This document shows, piece by piece, positions 11,549-21,867 of a DNA stretch of 64,000 bases. The DNA comes from Ophiura sarsii. Lineage: Eukaryota; Echinodermata; Ophiuroidea; Amphilepidida; Ophiuridae. The DNA is taken from assembly GCA_035610835.1 (NCBI GenBank), contig CM069449.1:65000292-65064291 (forward strand). Reading direction: 5' to 3'. Each line of letters starts with the position of its first letter. Position 1 is the first letter of the stretch. The notes under the pieces were generated by a model. It saw only the letters and a program-made list of their open reading frames with translations, was not told the origin of the DNA and did no database searches. The position numbers and the translations under genes are program-made.

Positions 11549-11956
11549 CTACATGAAACAATTCTGGGCCACAAGTTTCATCGAAACCAGTTTGGCTCGC
11601 AAAGGCAACTTGATAGCTTTGGGTGCTGATTTCGCGTAACGGGTTGCATAAAGATCAGGCGAGCACAGATCAGGATTGGCTAGCAGAGCTGGCCCAATTT
11701 GCGACGGCAACTTCTTGATAAACACATTGTGGCCCCTGTTACGGTCGCTTGGAATGGTCACCAGCGTACCAAAATTAGCTTTTGCAAGCTCAGTTGCCGC
11801 TTCCGTAAAATGTTTAGCCGATATCAAGTGTAAACTCATTTTAGTGTATCGCACGGCATCAGTGGTAGACACAGGCCCGGAAGTTTTCAAGATGGCCGCC
11901 ATGATTTCCCGAAAGTCAAAAGATTGCTGAGCCCTCATTTGCAAAGCAGCCGTTTT
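11549..11956 (-). CDS. Alternative terminal exon T23 (central class)
   Basis: The acceptor is gactctttgcag and the exon opens KTAALQMRAQQ, for 135 codons. It has GPVSTTDAVRYTKMSLHLISAKHF, a wing loop SDRNRGHNVFIKK and ANPDLCSPDLY. It ends AQNCFM-TAG. AATAAA (11520-11525) lies 24-29 bases past the stop. It is paired with T24 by the YTKMSLHLI segment and CFM end. Confidence 0.78.
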   Translation of the reverse strand, partial: KTAALQMRAQQSFDFREIMAAILKTSGPVSTTDAVRYTKMSLHLISAKHFTEAATELAKANFGTLVTIPSDRNRGHNVFIKKLPSQIGPALLANPDLCSPDLYATRYAKSAPKAIKLPLRAKLVSMKLVAQNCFM

Positions 11957-12674
11957 CTGCAAAGAGTCAACAAATAAAGACCAAACAATCCAATCAGATA
12001 TGAAAAAATACATGAAATTTCCGTTCAAATTTAAACACTTAGTTACAAGTTGCAAACATTGATGCTGTTGTTAATACAATTGAAAAATAAAAATAAAAAT
12101 GGTAATATTAAAATGTAACAATAAAACTTGTCTATGGATGGGCAATTTTAATGGCATGTTTAACACTTTCTTTCTTTTTTCCTAATCCATCCATTCATCC
12201 ACTCTTAATACTACACAGCCATTTTCTTAAAAACATAAAACATGATATCAATTGATAAATATTTCTAATTTCCACAAACATCACGCAGATGAATTCAAAA
12301 TAACTCAAACTCAAATAATTCAAAAATGGTGAACTTTCAATTCAACATGAACTTATTGTCTTAACATTTTAAGAACACTGATTCACATTACCCTTGTAAT
12401 AAATCTGACATGATTCAAATATTGTGTTTGTTAGCAACAAATGTCACTGTGTTTTTTATAGTATGAAATGGCCTTTCAAAGGTCTCTAGACAGAGTCAAT
12501 ACACCGATCACCAACTATACAGTTTTATCACATTATAAAAATATTAAAAGGTGGTTTTATATTTACAAATCTACAAACAATATTTACAAATCTAGGAACA
12601 CTTGCATCGTATTCTAAATATATTTCACACAGTTGTGATTTCAGCCCTTGATAATCAGTTATGGCAAGCTGGCC

Positions 12675-13766
12675 TTAAGGGCAGTGTCAACCCGGCACTT
12701 GTTTCAAAAATTGAATTTCATATTTCTCTATTATTTTATACTTTTATATGTATTCTATCATTACCATCATAAGTTACTAATCGGAAGCTATTAGTATTAT
12801 TTCCCGTTCTTTTGGGTGATTTTAAATTGTTGTTTTGGTAAGTTTGAGTCAGGAAAAGGCGCATAGTTATTTGGCGGGAATTTAAGCGGAGTTCCGCGCT
12901 TTTCAAATGCTGCGACAGCTGTTCGATCATTGCGCGTAATACTAGACGCGCCGCTTAATATCCGCGACGTAGACGCGAAAAACAAAAGAGCGCAAAACAA
13001 TGTCTAAAATGTAAACAAAGGCCAATCTTACGATCATTTAAATTTCAGTTTTCTTCCAATTTCTTCACATTGTGACAATGTAAATTGAATCTGATAGTTT
13101 ATTATGATTGTTCATAATAGTATACTCGCTTTTTAGGTCACACGCCCGTGTGTTCCGTGAACATTTAGCTTTAAATGGTGGAAAATGTCAATATTTTTAC
13201 TAAATCGATGTTTTCTAGAAGTTCAAATTTGAAGGAATTTTACGAATTTTCAGACAACATAACTAAAAATATATCAAACTATCAGGTAAGCTTTTACTAC
13301 CATTGTGTAGAGGACTTTCAGCGCTAGGAGGCAATTTTTTATTTTTTCGATTATGGATTTTAAACTCGAGATATGCATCCATTTCTAGCGAAATGTACGC
13401 AAAAAAACACGACTTTTACACTTTTCCGATGTTTTTAGCAATATTTCCAAAACCAAGCTTTATTTTGGAAAAAGAAAAAATTGCCTCCTAGACAAAATTG
13501 TTTTGTTTACAAAAACGTATATTAGAACAAATTACCATTTTTTATTTTATAGTTATGCTGTCTGAAAAATTTGGGGTAAAAAAATGGCTTTTTGGTTCAT
13601 TTCTCAAAATTTAGTTTATTTGGTATCACATTGATATATATCACCATCGGCTTCCTTATCAAATTTCCTTTCTAAAAATGTATACTTTTATGTACTTTTA
13701 TTCAATATTCTCAAACTTAGAAGCAAAAGTTGATCATCAAAATAATAGGGTTGACACTTCCCTTAA
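12675..13766. mobile_element. TTAA-flanked 1.1-kb inverted-repeat element
   Basis: TTAAGGGCAGTGTCAACCC on the left and GGGTTGACACTTCCCTTAA on the right are inverted with one mismatch. Inner blocks such as AGGAGGCAATTTTT and AAAAAATTGCCTCCTA are also inverted. No transposase was recognised. It fills most of the space between T22 and T23. Confidence 0.65.
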
Positions 13767-14350
13767 GGGTCCTTGAAAATTCTTGTTACAGATTGGTGAA
13801 CACTGCTGCTCAAGAGTATTTGAGCACTGCTCCCATGCTCTAAACTCTACTTATTCTGCTCAATACATCCAAAAAGATTAAGTATGAATGTTTTTCACAC
13901 CTTACGATGAATTTTTAAATTTTGATTAATTAATTTGAAACACTGTAATAGATGCTCATTCAATATGGCCACCACTCTCGGTGAATGGTCCATCCTTTGA
14001 CATGGATTTCTTGGAAAGAGGCAGCAAAACAAGAATAAAACCAAGCCCTATTAATTATTAATTGAAAAATGTACATACAAAGTACCACAGAAAAAATGCC
14101 TTTGTACAAGCGTGCAAATGTGACACAAATTGACATGTGACCTACTGTGAAATATTCTCTCATTGTAATATGTGTGCTCGTGCGACGACGCATGAACATT
14201 TCTTTTTGGCAGAATCTCAATTTTATTATCATAGAAGTCCTGTTACAACATACACAATTCTACCATAATTCTATATGGTGCGACAGGCGACAGGCCTCCA
14301 TAAAATGTGGGTCATTTCATTCACTGAAAAGGGGAAAGTTGTTATTTCGG

Positions 14351-14564
14351 TTAACCCTCTGAGAACTACCGGCCGATTGGTTAAAAAGATGGATACATCA
14401 TTTATTGCACCAATGAGAGACATTGTTAGAATAATTGTATTCCTGATAAAGATGAGAGTGAACCATTTTACAAGCTGCATTTGAATTGGCTATTCATATG
14501 AGTACATCTAGTAATACACCAATCAGAACCACTGTAAGATAGAAAGGTAGACCCAGGGGGTTAA
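14351..14564. mobile_element. TTAA-flanked short inverted-repeat element, copy A
   Basis: It begins TTAACCCTCTGAGAAC and ends CCAGGGGGTTAA. The sequence is shared with 20127-20341 over its whole length. TTAA at both edges is the insertion pattern of piggyBac-type elements, but no transposase is present. Confidence 0.7.
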
Positions 14565-14963
14565 GGATATATCTTATAATGAAAGTGTCTTGATACAGAT
14601 TTTTTTATATGCTGGATGGCCTCTTATTATGTTGTGGGTGAGCAGGGCCAAAATACAGAGGCCTATGTTTTCAAAATCAATAGCTGCTTTAACACAAACT
14701 TTGTGATCAGAACGACAGGGTCTGCTTGTGGATTGGACAGTCTTAACAGAATCCACAGGGCGTGAAGTCCGCAAGATAGCTGCCGTGTTTCTTTTATCTC
14801 AATGTTTACTGGTGCAGTGCCTCTTTCTGCATTGGCAAATAACACCCACTGTTTGTTTGTTTGTTTCATTTAGCATTTAATTTCTATCCAAATTCACCAG
14901 AGACTGAAATACATCACAAATTGGAAATAACATTGTGAATTGGTATGTTAGTCCACATCAAGT

Positions 14964-15383
14964 TTACATTAAAAGCTTTTTCGGCACAAGTTTCATCGCT
15001 ACAATTTTTGCCCGCAACTGCAACCCTACGGCTTTCGAAGGCAGCTTGTTATATCTTGTTGCATAAACTTCCAGAGTACACAGATCAGAATTTGAACTTA
15101 ATGCCTGCTCGGCTTCAAGTGGAGGTTTCTTAATAAAAATTTGCGATGCTTGTTTGTTTTTACTGGCACCTAACCCAAGAGTGACCAGCCTCCCCAAATG
15201 TCGACGTTCTAGCTCAGTTGCGGCTTCAATGTAATCCGCCACTTTTAAAAAGCGCAGTGACATGCTAGTGTTTTTGACAGCCTCGGTTGTGCACACTGGT
15301 CCCCGTGTTTTCAAGATGGCCGCCATAATGTCTCTTATACCAGTTGGTTGTTGACGTATTCTGGCATGTAGTTCATCTCTTTT
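14964..15383 (-). CDS. Alternative terminal exon T22 (central class)
   Basis: The acceptor is ccgtactacag and the exon opens KRDELHARIRQQ, for 139 codons. It has GPVCTTEAVKNTSMSLRFLKVADY, a wing loop GASKNKQASQIFIKK and SNSDLCTLEVYATRY, with S for P. It ends KKLLM-TAA. The intronic motif at 15396-15413 is identical to that of T21. Confidence 0.77.
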   Translation of the reverse strand, partial: KRDELHARIRQQPTGIRDIMAAILKTRGPVCTTEAVKNTSMSLRFLKVADYIEAATELERRHLGRLVTLGLGASKNKQASQIFIKKPPLEAEQALSSNSDLCTLEVYATRYNKLPSKAVGLQLRAKIVAMKLVPKKLLM

Positions 15384-15557
15384 CTGTAGTACGGTGGGCA
15401 AACAATACCAAAATAAACTTTAGTTAGCAGCTATAATGGCAATGTGAATTAACAGTCAACTATGTGTACAAACTAGGTGTTTTTTGTGTGTTTGTTGTTT
15501 TTAGTCATTAACAAAAATGTCTTTTTGATATAAATGTCATGTCATCACAGCACATCT

Positions 15558-15686
15558 AGCGCCCACTTGCAACTGCAACCCAATGGCTTTCAAAGGTTTT
15601 GTTTATATCTTGGTACACACATATCCGCACTACAAAGATCATGATTCGCACTGAACACCTGCACTGCTTCAAGTGGCGGTCAGACC
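15558..15686 (-). pseudogene. Degenerate terminal-exon fragment below T21
   Basis: The minus strand reads PPLEAVQVFSANHDLCSADM and then loses frame. It keeps only the second half of the domain and has no acceptor. Confidence 0.6.
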
Positions 15687-15691
15687 AACAA

Positions 15692-16108
15692 TTACATTAA
15701 CTGCTTTTTTGGCACTAGTTTCATCGCAACCAGTTTAGCACGCAAATGCAACCCGATTGACTTCGAAGGGGGCTTGTTATATCTTGCCGCGTACACATTC
15801 GGAAAACACAGACCAGGATTTGCACTCAAGACCTGCTCAGCTTCAAATGGAGGTTTCTTAATGAAAACTTGCGATGCCTGTCCTTTGCCATGATTGGCTG
15901 TAAGAGTAACTAGTCCACCCAAGTGTAGACGTTCAAGCTCAGTGGCTGCCTCCACATACTGAGCTGATTTTAAAAAGCGAAGGGCCATACTGGTGTTTTT
16001 CACAGCTTCTCGTGTGCACACCGGTCCGGTAGTATTCAAAATGGCGGCCATGATTTTGTTGATCCCGAATGGTTGTTGGCGTATCCGCTCGTGGATCTCC
16101 TCTCTTTT
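15692..16108 (-). CDS. Alternative terminal exon T21 (central class)
   Basis: The acceptor is ccgtactacag and the exon opens KREEIHERIRQQ, for 138 codons. It has GPVCTREAVKNTSMALRFLKSAQY, a wing loop TANHGKGQASQVFIKK and ANPGLCFPNVY. It ends KKQLM-TAA. It differs from T20 at only a handful of codons. The shared motif (GGUAUUGUUUGCCC form) is at 16121-16138. Confidence 0.78.
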   Translation of the reverse strand, partial: KREEIHERIRQQPFGINKIMAAILNTTGPVCTREAVKNTSMALRFLKSAQYVEAATELERLHLGGLVTLTANHGKGQASQVFIKKPPFEAEQVLSANPGLCFPNVYAARYNKPPSKSIGLHLRAKLVAMKLVPKKQLM

Positions 16109-16275
16109 CTGTAGTACGGTGGGCAAACAATACCAAAATAAACTTTAGTAAACAGCTATAATGGCAATTTGAATTAACAGTCAACTATACATGTAGAAAC
16201 TAGGTGTTTTTTTGTGTGTTTGTTGTTTTCAGTCATTAACAAAATTGTCTTTTTGATAAAAGTAATCACAACACA

Positions 16276-16405
16276 TCTAGCGCCCACTTGCAACTGCAAC
16301 CCAATGGCTTTCGAAGGTTTTGTTTATATCTTGTTACATACATATCCGCACTACAAAGATCATGATTCGCACTCAACACCTGCAATGCTTCAAGTGGTGG
16401 TCAAA
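16276..16405 (-). pseudogene. Degenerate terminal-exon fragment below T20
   Basis: Matches the second half of the array domain on the minus strand (PPLEA, SANHDLCS) with frame damage. It sits at the same relative place as the fragment at 15558-15686, so it was carried along in the 0.72-kb tandem duplication. Confidence 0.6.
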
Positions 16406-16412
16406 CCAACAA

Positions 16413-16829
16413 TTACATTAACTGCTTTTTTGGCACAAGTTTCATCGCAACCAGTTTAGCACGCAATTGCAACCCAATTGACTTCGAAGGGGGCTTGTTA
16501 TATCTTGCCGCGTACACATTCGGAAAACAGAGACCCGGATTTGCACTCAAGGCCTGCTCAGCTTCAAATGGAGGTTTTTTAATGAAAACTTGCGATGCCT
16601 GTCCTTTGCCATGATCGGCTGTAAGAGTGACTAGGCCACCCAAGTGTAGACGTTCAAGCTCAGTGGCTGCCTCCACATACTGAGCCGATTTTAAAAAGCG
16701 AAGGGCCCTACTGGTGTTTTTCACAGCCTCTCGAGTGCACACCGGTCCGGTAGTATTCAAAATGGCGGCCATGATTTTGTTGATCCCGAATGGTTGTTGG
16801 CGTATCCGCACGTGTAGTTCCTCTCTTTT
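16413..16829 (-). CDS. Alternative terminal exon T20 (central class)
   Basis: The acceptor is tattctacag and the exon opens KREELHVRIRQQ, for 138 codons. It has GPVCTREAVKNTSRALRFLKSAQY and a wing loop TADHGKGQASQVFIKK. It has ANPGLCFPNVY and ends KKQLM-TAA. It is nearly identical to T21. Its upstream flank differs from that of T21 and has only a degenerate GGUUUUAUUU motif. Confidence 0.77.
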   Translation of the reverse strand, partial: KREELHVRIRQQPFGINKIMAAILNTTGPVCTREAVKNTSRALRFLKSAQYVEAATELERLHLGGLVTLTADHGKGQASQVFIKKPPFEAEQALSANPGLCFPNVYAARYNKPPSKSIGLQLRAKLVAMKLVPKKQLM

Positions 16830-16935
16830 CTGTAGAATAGTAGAGTAAATAAAACCATAATAGTTTTAAACAAGCTAATGTCAACAATGCACACCATGAA
16901 ATTGTGAATGTCAATCTTTCAATTACAAAAGACAC

Positions 16936-17256
16936 TTTACAAGTTTCATTGCAATGAGTCTAGCTCAGTTGCAAACCGATTGCTTTTGAAGGGGCTTGGT
17001 ATATCTTGCGGCATGTTTCACTAGGGAACCTAGATCAGGATTCGCAATCAAAACCTGCTCAGCTTCGAGCGGTGGTTCTTGACGAAGACGTTGAACGTGA
17101 ATTAGAGTACCCAAATTTATATTTTCGAGTTGGGTGGCGGCTTCATGGAAACGAGTCGATTTCAAAAACTGGAGAGATCGGCTGGTGTTCTTCACAGCCT
17201 TGGTGTTAGACACTGGCCCTGCTGTTAGCAAGATAGCTGCGATGATCTCTCTTTAA
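16936..17256 (-). pseudogene. Decayed terminal-exon copy between T19 and T20
   Basis: The minus strand gives IIAAILLTAGPVSNTKAVKNTSRSLQF and later PPLEAEQVLIANPDL, so family membership is plain. The wing region is frameshifted and lacks VFIKK. The second half shifts frame again, and there is no acceptor or basic leader. It is not expected to be used as an exon. Confidence 0.8.
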
Positions 17257-17419
17257 GTTGTGATGAATAATGCCCAGTCAATGCATGTCATGTCTGCATG
17301 GTCCTCTGATTAGATATACATTGGGGGAATCGGGAATCTAAGATCGGGAAGGCAGTTATATCAGCAAAAACCTAGTTCCCAACCATGTAAAATAGATACA
17401 TTGTGAACCAGTCTGTTGA

Positions 17420-17839
17420 TTACATAAAATGTTTTTTCGACACAAGTTTCATAGCGACAAGTTTAGCTCGCAATTGCAAACCAATGGCTTTCGACGATGG
17501 TTTAACAAATCTTGCTGCATATGCAGTCTGAGAACACAAGTCAGGAACTGCACTCAGGACCTCTTCAGCTTCTAGAGGTGGTTTCTTGATGAACACTTTT
17601 GATGCTGACCCGTGGCCTGTTTGACTGAGTGAAACCTGCACTAAAGTGCCCATGTTTAACTTTTCAAGCTCTGCAGCGGCCTCAGTAAATTGATTTGCTT
17701 TCAAAGCCCTGAAAGATCTGCTAGTATTTCTTACAGCATCTGTCGTAGATATTGGTCCAGCCGTTTGCAAGATGGCGGCCATGACAGGCTTAATCCACCC
17801 TATTTGCTGGTGTAGCTTCGTATGTTGTGCATCTTCTCT
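17420..17839 (-). CDS. Alternative terminal exon T19 (central class)
   Basis: The acceptor is ttattttgtag, a TAG in place of the common CAG. The exon opens REDAQHTKLHQQ, for 139 codons. GPISTTDAVRNTSRSFRALKANQF, a wing loop TGHGSASKVFIKK and VPDLCSQTAYAARF show replacement of the usual N before PDLC. It ends KKHFM-TAA. The shared intronic motif is at 17854-17871. Confidence 0.76.
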   Translation of the reverse strand, partial: REDAQHTKLHQQIGWIKPVMAAILQTAGPISTTDAVRNTSRSFRALKANQFTEAAAELEKLNMGTLVQVSLSQTGHGSASKVFIKKPPLEAEEVLSAVPDLCSQTAYAARFVKPSSKAIGLQLRAKLVAMKLVSKKHFM

Positions 17840-18063
17840 CTACAAAATAACAGGGGCAAAGAAGACCAAAATAGATTAGTCGGCGGTCTTTATTGGCGTA
17901 CATAATTAGACGGAAAACAAAGGCGATGTGAATTATGTTGTGAAGGTTACTTAATGCAAATCAAAGGATCGGGGAGACAATGGCACATTAATAATAGGGA
18001 TTGTAACAATATCAGGATTAGTCCATGATCCCTTGTATCAAATTTATATTTCAAGTCCGTTGA

Positions 18064-18468
18064 TCACATAAAATGTTTTTTCGACACAAGTTTCATGGAG
18101 ACTAGTTTAGCTCGCAGTTGCAACCCAATAGCTTTTGAAGGTGGTTTAGCAAATCTTGCAGCATACACATCCAGTGAACAAAGATCAGGATTTGCACTCA
18201 GGATCTGCTGGGCTTCAAGTGGAAGTTTCTTGATAAACACTTTGGACGCCGACCCGTGACTTTGACTAAGTGTTATCGGCACTAACGTGCCCATGTTAAA
18301 CCGTTCAAGCTCCGTGGCAGCCTCAATAAACTGAGATGATTTCAAAGTCCGCAGAGACCTGCTGGTGTTTTTAACAGCCTCTGTAGTAGATATTGGTCCA
18401 GCTGTTTGCAAGATGGCCGCCATGATTTCTTGAACCCCTATTGTTTGTTGATGCAGTGATTCTCTTTT
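18064..18468 (-). CDS. Alternative terminal exon T18 (central class)
   Basis: The acceptor is gttttatacag and the exon opens KRESLHQQTIG, for 134 codons. It has GPISTTEAVKNTSRSLRTLKSSQF, a wing loop SQSHGSASKVFIKK and ANPDLCSLDVY. It ends SKKHFM-TGA. T18 and T19 share a wing loop and C-terminus and form a pair. Confidence 0.77.
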   Translation of the reverse strand, partial: KRESLHQQTIGVQEIMAAILQTAGPISTTEAVKNTSRSLRTLKSSQFIEAATELERFNMGTLVPITLSQSHGSASKVFIKKLPLEAQQILSANPDLCSLDVYAARFAKPPSKAIGLQLRAKLVSMKLVSKKHFM

Positions 18469-18585
18469 CTGTATAAAACATGGTAAACAAAAATCAGAAA
18501 GTCTGTTTTAATCAGCAGCTATCTTGGGGCAAGGGTGTGAACAAAAAGTGTTTGTTTGTGTAATTGTGAGTATGTTTGTCCCTAG

Positions 18586-19002
18586 CTACATGAAATAATC
18601 TTGTGACACTAGTTTCTGTGCAACGAGTCTAGCTCGCAATTGAAACCCGATGGCTTTTGACGGCGGCTTAGCGAATCTCGCAGCATATAGACCCGCATGG
18701 CACAGATCGGGATTCGCATTCAAGATCTGCTCAGCTTCATTAGGCGTTTTTTTGATGAAAACTTTTGATGATTGCCCTTTGCTGTGGGTATGAGCGACAG
18801 ACACCAAATTTCCCAAGTTCAGGTTTTCAAGTTCAGTTGCAGCGTCCACAAATTGCTTGACAGTAAGCCAACGGAGCACCATCCTTGTGTTTCTCACAGA
18901 TATCATCGTTGAAACGGGTCCTGCTGTTTGCAAGATTGCATCCATTACTTCTTTTACCCCTAATGTATTCTGGCGTAGCCTTGCATGCAGCTCGTCTCTT
19001 TT
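18586..19002 (-). CDS. Alternative terminal exon T17 (central class)
   Basis: The acceptor is ttattatgcag and the exon opens KRDELHARLRQ, for 138 codons. It has VMDAILQTAGPVSTMISVRNTRMVLRWL, a wing loop HTHSKGQSSKVFIKK and ANPDLCHAGLY. It ends SQDYFM-TAG. The shared intronic motif is at 19018-19035. Confidence 0.77.
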   Translation of the reverse strand, partial: KRDELHARLRQNTLGVKEVMDAILQTAGPVSTMISVRNTRMVLRWLTVKQFVDAATELENLNLGNLVSVAHTHSKGQSSKVFIKKTPNEAEQILNANPDLCHAGLYAARFAKPPSKAIGFQLRARLVAQKLVSQDYFM

Positions 19003-19054
19003 CTGCATAATAACAGGGGGCAAATAAGACCAAAACAGTTTAAGTGTATGGTTA

Positions 19055-19060
19055 TTTATT
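19055..19060 (-). terminator. Polyadenylation-type AATAAA after T16
   Basis: AATAAA on the minus strand, 42-47 bases past the T16 stop and about 55 bases before the T17 exon. Confidence 0.35.
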
Positions 19061-19101
19061 GTCAATAAATGTATGAATCGTCCATTTCCTAATCTGTTTG
19101 A

Positions 19102-19518
19102 TTACATGAAGTGATTTTGGGACACAAGTTTCATCGCAACAAGTCTGGCTCGCAATTGAAACCCAATGGCTTTAGATGTCGGCTTGGCAAATCTCTCCGC
19201 GTATACATCGGGAGAACACAGATCAGGATTTACACTCAAGGCCTGCCAGATGTCATTCGGTGGCTTCTTGATGAAAACCTTGGAAGGATGACCACATTTC
19301 TTCAGAATGTTTACTGTGACAGTGACTAAACTGCCAAAGTTTCGGCTTTCAAGCTCTGTGGCAGCGTCGATAAACTGTCTGACAGTCAGTTCACGTAGCA
19401 ACCGGGTGGTATTTCTCACTGATGTCATGGTCGATGCAGGTCCGCTGGTTTTCAAAATGGCCGCCATGATTTCTTTAATTCCTACAGATTGCCGTCGTAG
19501 TTTTGAGTATTGTGCGTT
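19102..19518 (-). CDS. Alternative terminal exon T16 (central class)
   Basis: The acceptor is tttgtctgcag and the exon opens NAQYSKLRRQSVG in phase 0, for 138 codons. It has GPASTMTSVRNTTRLLRELTVRQF and a long wing loop NILKKCGHPSKVFIKK. It has VNPDLCSPDVYAERF and ends QNHFM-TAA. AATAAA lies 42-47 bases past the stop, inside the stretch just upstream of T17. Confidence 0.76.
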   Translation of the reverse strand, partial: NAQYSKLRRQSVGIKEIMAAILKTSGPASTMTSVRNTTRLLRELTVRQFIDAATELESRNFGSLVTVTVNILKKCGHPSKVFIKKPPNDIWQALSVNPDLCSPDVYAERFAKPTSKAIGFQLRARLVAMKLVSQNHFM

Positions 19519-19859
19519 CTGCAGACAAAATAAGACCAGAAACTATTTTTAGCCAGCAAAATTTAATTTAACAGGGTACTTGGCAATTTAGCACATTACA
19601 CGATGAAATCATTTTGCATATTTTATTTCATATAATTAAAAAGCCTATTCTACACTTGCAAGCAAACACATTTTGTTTTGGGGGGTTTTCCCTTCAAATC
19701 TGCAGCAAATCCATCAGGAAACAACGGTTAGAATGCGCAAGCTAGACCTGCCATAAACCAACAGAACACTACTAGGATTTAAACCACAATTTTCAAACAT
19801 CCTATTAACCCTAACACTTTTGATATTGAAATCTTGAAAAAACTACCCGGGGGTGGAAA

Positions 19860-19990
19860 TGGGCGAAATTTAGCGGGAAAAACTAGACTTGCCGACGATG
19901 GGATTCGACCATCGGTCCTCCAGCATGGATCAAGGGGTCACACGCCCGTAATTAACAATTCCGTGCGCATTTATCACCAGCAGTGAGTGC
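19860..19990 (-). repeat. Possible tRNA-derived repeat
   Basis: The minus strand contains GGTCGAATCCC, a B-box-like sequence. The rest of a tRNA fold was not found. Confidence 0.3.
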
Positions 19991-20126
19991 CCAGCGAGAT
20001 TGACTGAAACGACACGTCCTGCCAGCAAAGTTTTCAAGTGGGATTTTATAGGGTTGGGGCTGGGAGGGTTAACAGACAACACTCACCCAAACTTGGTTGG
20101 TTTGTGCAAGCACTCTCTAGGTGCTC

Positions 20127-20341
20127 TTAACCCCCTGAAAACTACCGGCCAATTGGTTAAAATGATGGATACATCATTTATTGCACCAATGAGAGACATT
20201 GTTAGAATAATTGTATCCCTGATAAAGATGTGAGTGAAACATTTTACAAGCTGCATTTGAATTGGCTATTCATATGAGTACATCTTGTAATAAACCAATC
20301 AGAACCGCTGTAAGATAGACTGGTAGACCCCAGGGGGTTAA
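20127..20341. mobile_element. TTAA-flanked short inverted-repeat element, copy B
   Basis: It begins TTAACCCCCTGAAAAC and ends CCAGGGGGTTAA. It matches copy A at 14351-14564 with scattered differences. Confidence 0.7.
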
Positions 20342-20979
20342 ACAAACCAATGTTGACACCTGGGCAATAGTGGGCAAAATGGCATACATTTCTTTCATGC
20401 AAATGATTGCTAACTATCTAAAATCTACAAGGCAATGCGATCCAAAAGCTATGAATTGAGTTCTTGATTGTAAGATATCATAACAAAAAGTATTTTGACA
20501 CTAAAACACTCTATCAATGTTATAATGTAATTTTCTAATATGATAGATTGGAAAAGTCTAGTGAACAAAAAGACCATAGATCTTCAATGAGAAGATATTC
20601 TGCACATACTCCCAATCACAATCTCACCTTCCTACCTATCACTTTACTTTAATAATACAATGACCCTGTAACTCCAATGTATAGGGATGGAACAACATAA
20701 GTAGGATTGGCAAAGACAGAAACCAACAAAATGGGCTGCTATAGTCAGCACCAAAGAAGTTCAGCACTTTTTTCTGTTAGTGTTAAGATTGTGTACTTAC
20801 TAAGCGTAAATACGGAAGTGCAGTTCCCATTGGTGGAATCGAATAGCACAACTTTGAACTGACTAACATGCCTGATTGTATCTATGATATCAAGGATGTT
20901 ACAACCCACATGCTCAATAATTAACACACGTGAGTGCCAGTGCTGAACTTCTCTGCCGGCGACTATAGTATTGTAATTC

Positions 20980-21190
20980 ATTGCTACTTTAATTTCATTG
21001 CAACTTAATTCAGAAAATTAGCATATAGTCAACTTTTTGCGGCAATTTAATTTCACTAATTTGTATCATCTTTCTATATAATATAACCATTATAAATAAT
21101 ATTATTGGCGGCAATTTAATTTAGCGAATTAGATCACTTAGCGAATTAGATCACCTAGCGAAATTAGCGAAATTAACTTGTTTTACAGTA
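20980..21190. mobile_element. Probable relative of the TACTGTAAAAC elements
   Basis: The right end reads AACTTGTTTTACAGTA with GCGAAATTAGCGAAATT inside, as at 45709-45906. The left end is not clear. Confidence 0.4.
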
Positions 21191-21237
21191 TTGTAGAAGT
21201 ATGTATATATACTATAAAATAGTACCTCACTTTGATA

Positions 21238-21648
21238 TTACATGAAATGACTTTGCGCCACCAGTTTCATTGTAACAAGCTTCGCTCGCAATTGAAACCC
21301 TATGGATTTAGATGTTGGCTTTGCAAATCTTGCAGCATACATATCCGCAGAACACAGGTCAGGATTTGCACCCAAGGCCTGCTCTGCTTCCAGCGGAGGT
21401 TTCTTAATGAAAACATTGGTGGGTAGACCCGCTTTGTAATTGATGGTCATTAGAGTTCCAAAATTTGCATTTTGAAGCACCGTGGCAGCTTCAACAAACT
21501 GTTTTGCGGGTAATAAATGGAGGGCTTTTTTTGTGCTCTTAACGGCTCCTAGGGTTGAGACTGGTCCTGTTGTTGTCACAATGGCCGACATAACATCTCT
21601 TATGCTGAATGACTGCTGATGTACCTTTCTGCTTTGTGCATCTCCTTT
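21238..21648 (-). CDS. Alternative terminal exon T15 (central class)
   Basis: The acceptor is cattattctgcag and the exon opens KGDAQSRKVHQQ, for 136 codons. It has GPVSTLGAVKSTKKALHLLPAKQF, a wing loop NYKAGLPTNVFIKK and ANPDLCSADMY. It ends QSHFM-TAA. The upstream intron has a partial motif (GGGCUUUGUUUGCC). Confidence 0.76.
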   Translation of the reverse strand, partial: KGDAQSRKVHQQSFSIRDVMSAIVTTTGPVSTLGAVKSTKKALHLLPAKQFVEAATVLQNANFGTLMTINYKAGLPTNVFIKKPPLEAEQALGANPDLCSADMYAARFAKPTSKSIGFQLRAKLVTMKLVAQSHFM

Positions 21649-21776
21649 CTGCAGAATAATGGCAAACAAAGCCCAAGTCATGATTGTGATATTGAAATGC
21701 AAAATAAATAGATCCCACTTTTGTTCTAATCGAGTATTAGTTATACTGGAAACAATAACCAACTGAATTGCAATCA

Positions 21777-21782
21777 TTTATT
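21777..21782 (-). terminator. Polyadenylation-type AATAAA after T14
   Basis: AATAAA on the minus strand, 86-91 bases past the T14 stop, in a flank shared with T13. Confidence 0.4.
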
Positions 21783-21867
21783 GGTAAAACCCATAGAAAA
21801 ATAGTGGTTGGCTTGCCCACCCTTACACCACTTCTTCATGGACAGTTGGACACCACCCAAGTCCCAA

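Larger units (their letters stand above)
15385..16828. repeat. 0.72-kb tandem duplication carrying T21 and T20
   Basis: The two units share the degenerate half-copy, the spacer (AACTAGGTGTTTTTT...TTGTTGTTTT) and the full exon in the same order. This shows unequal exchange in the array. Confidence 0.8.
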
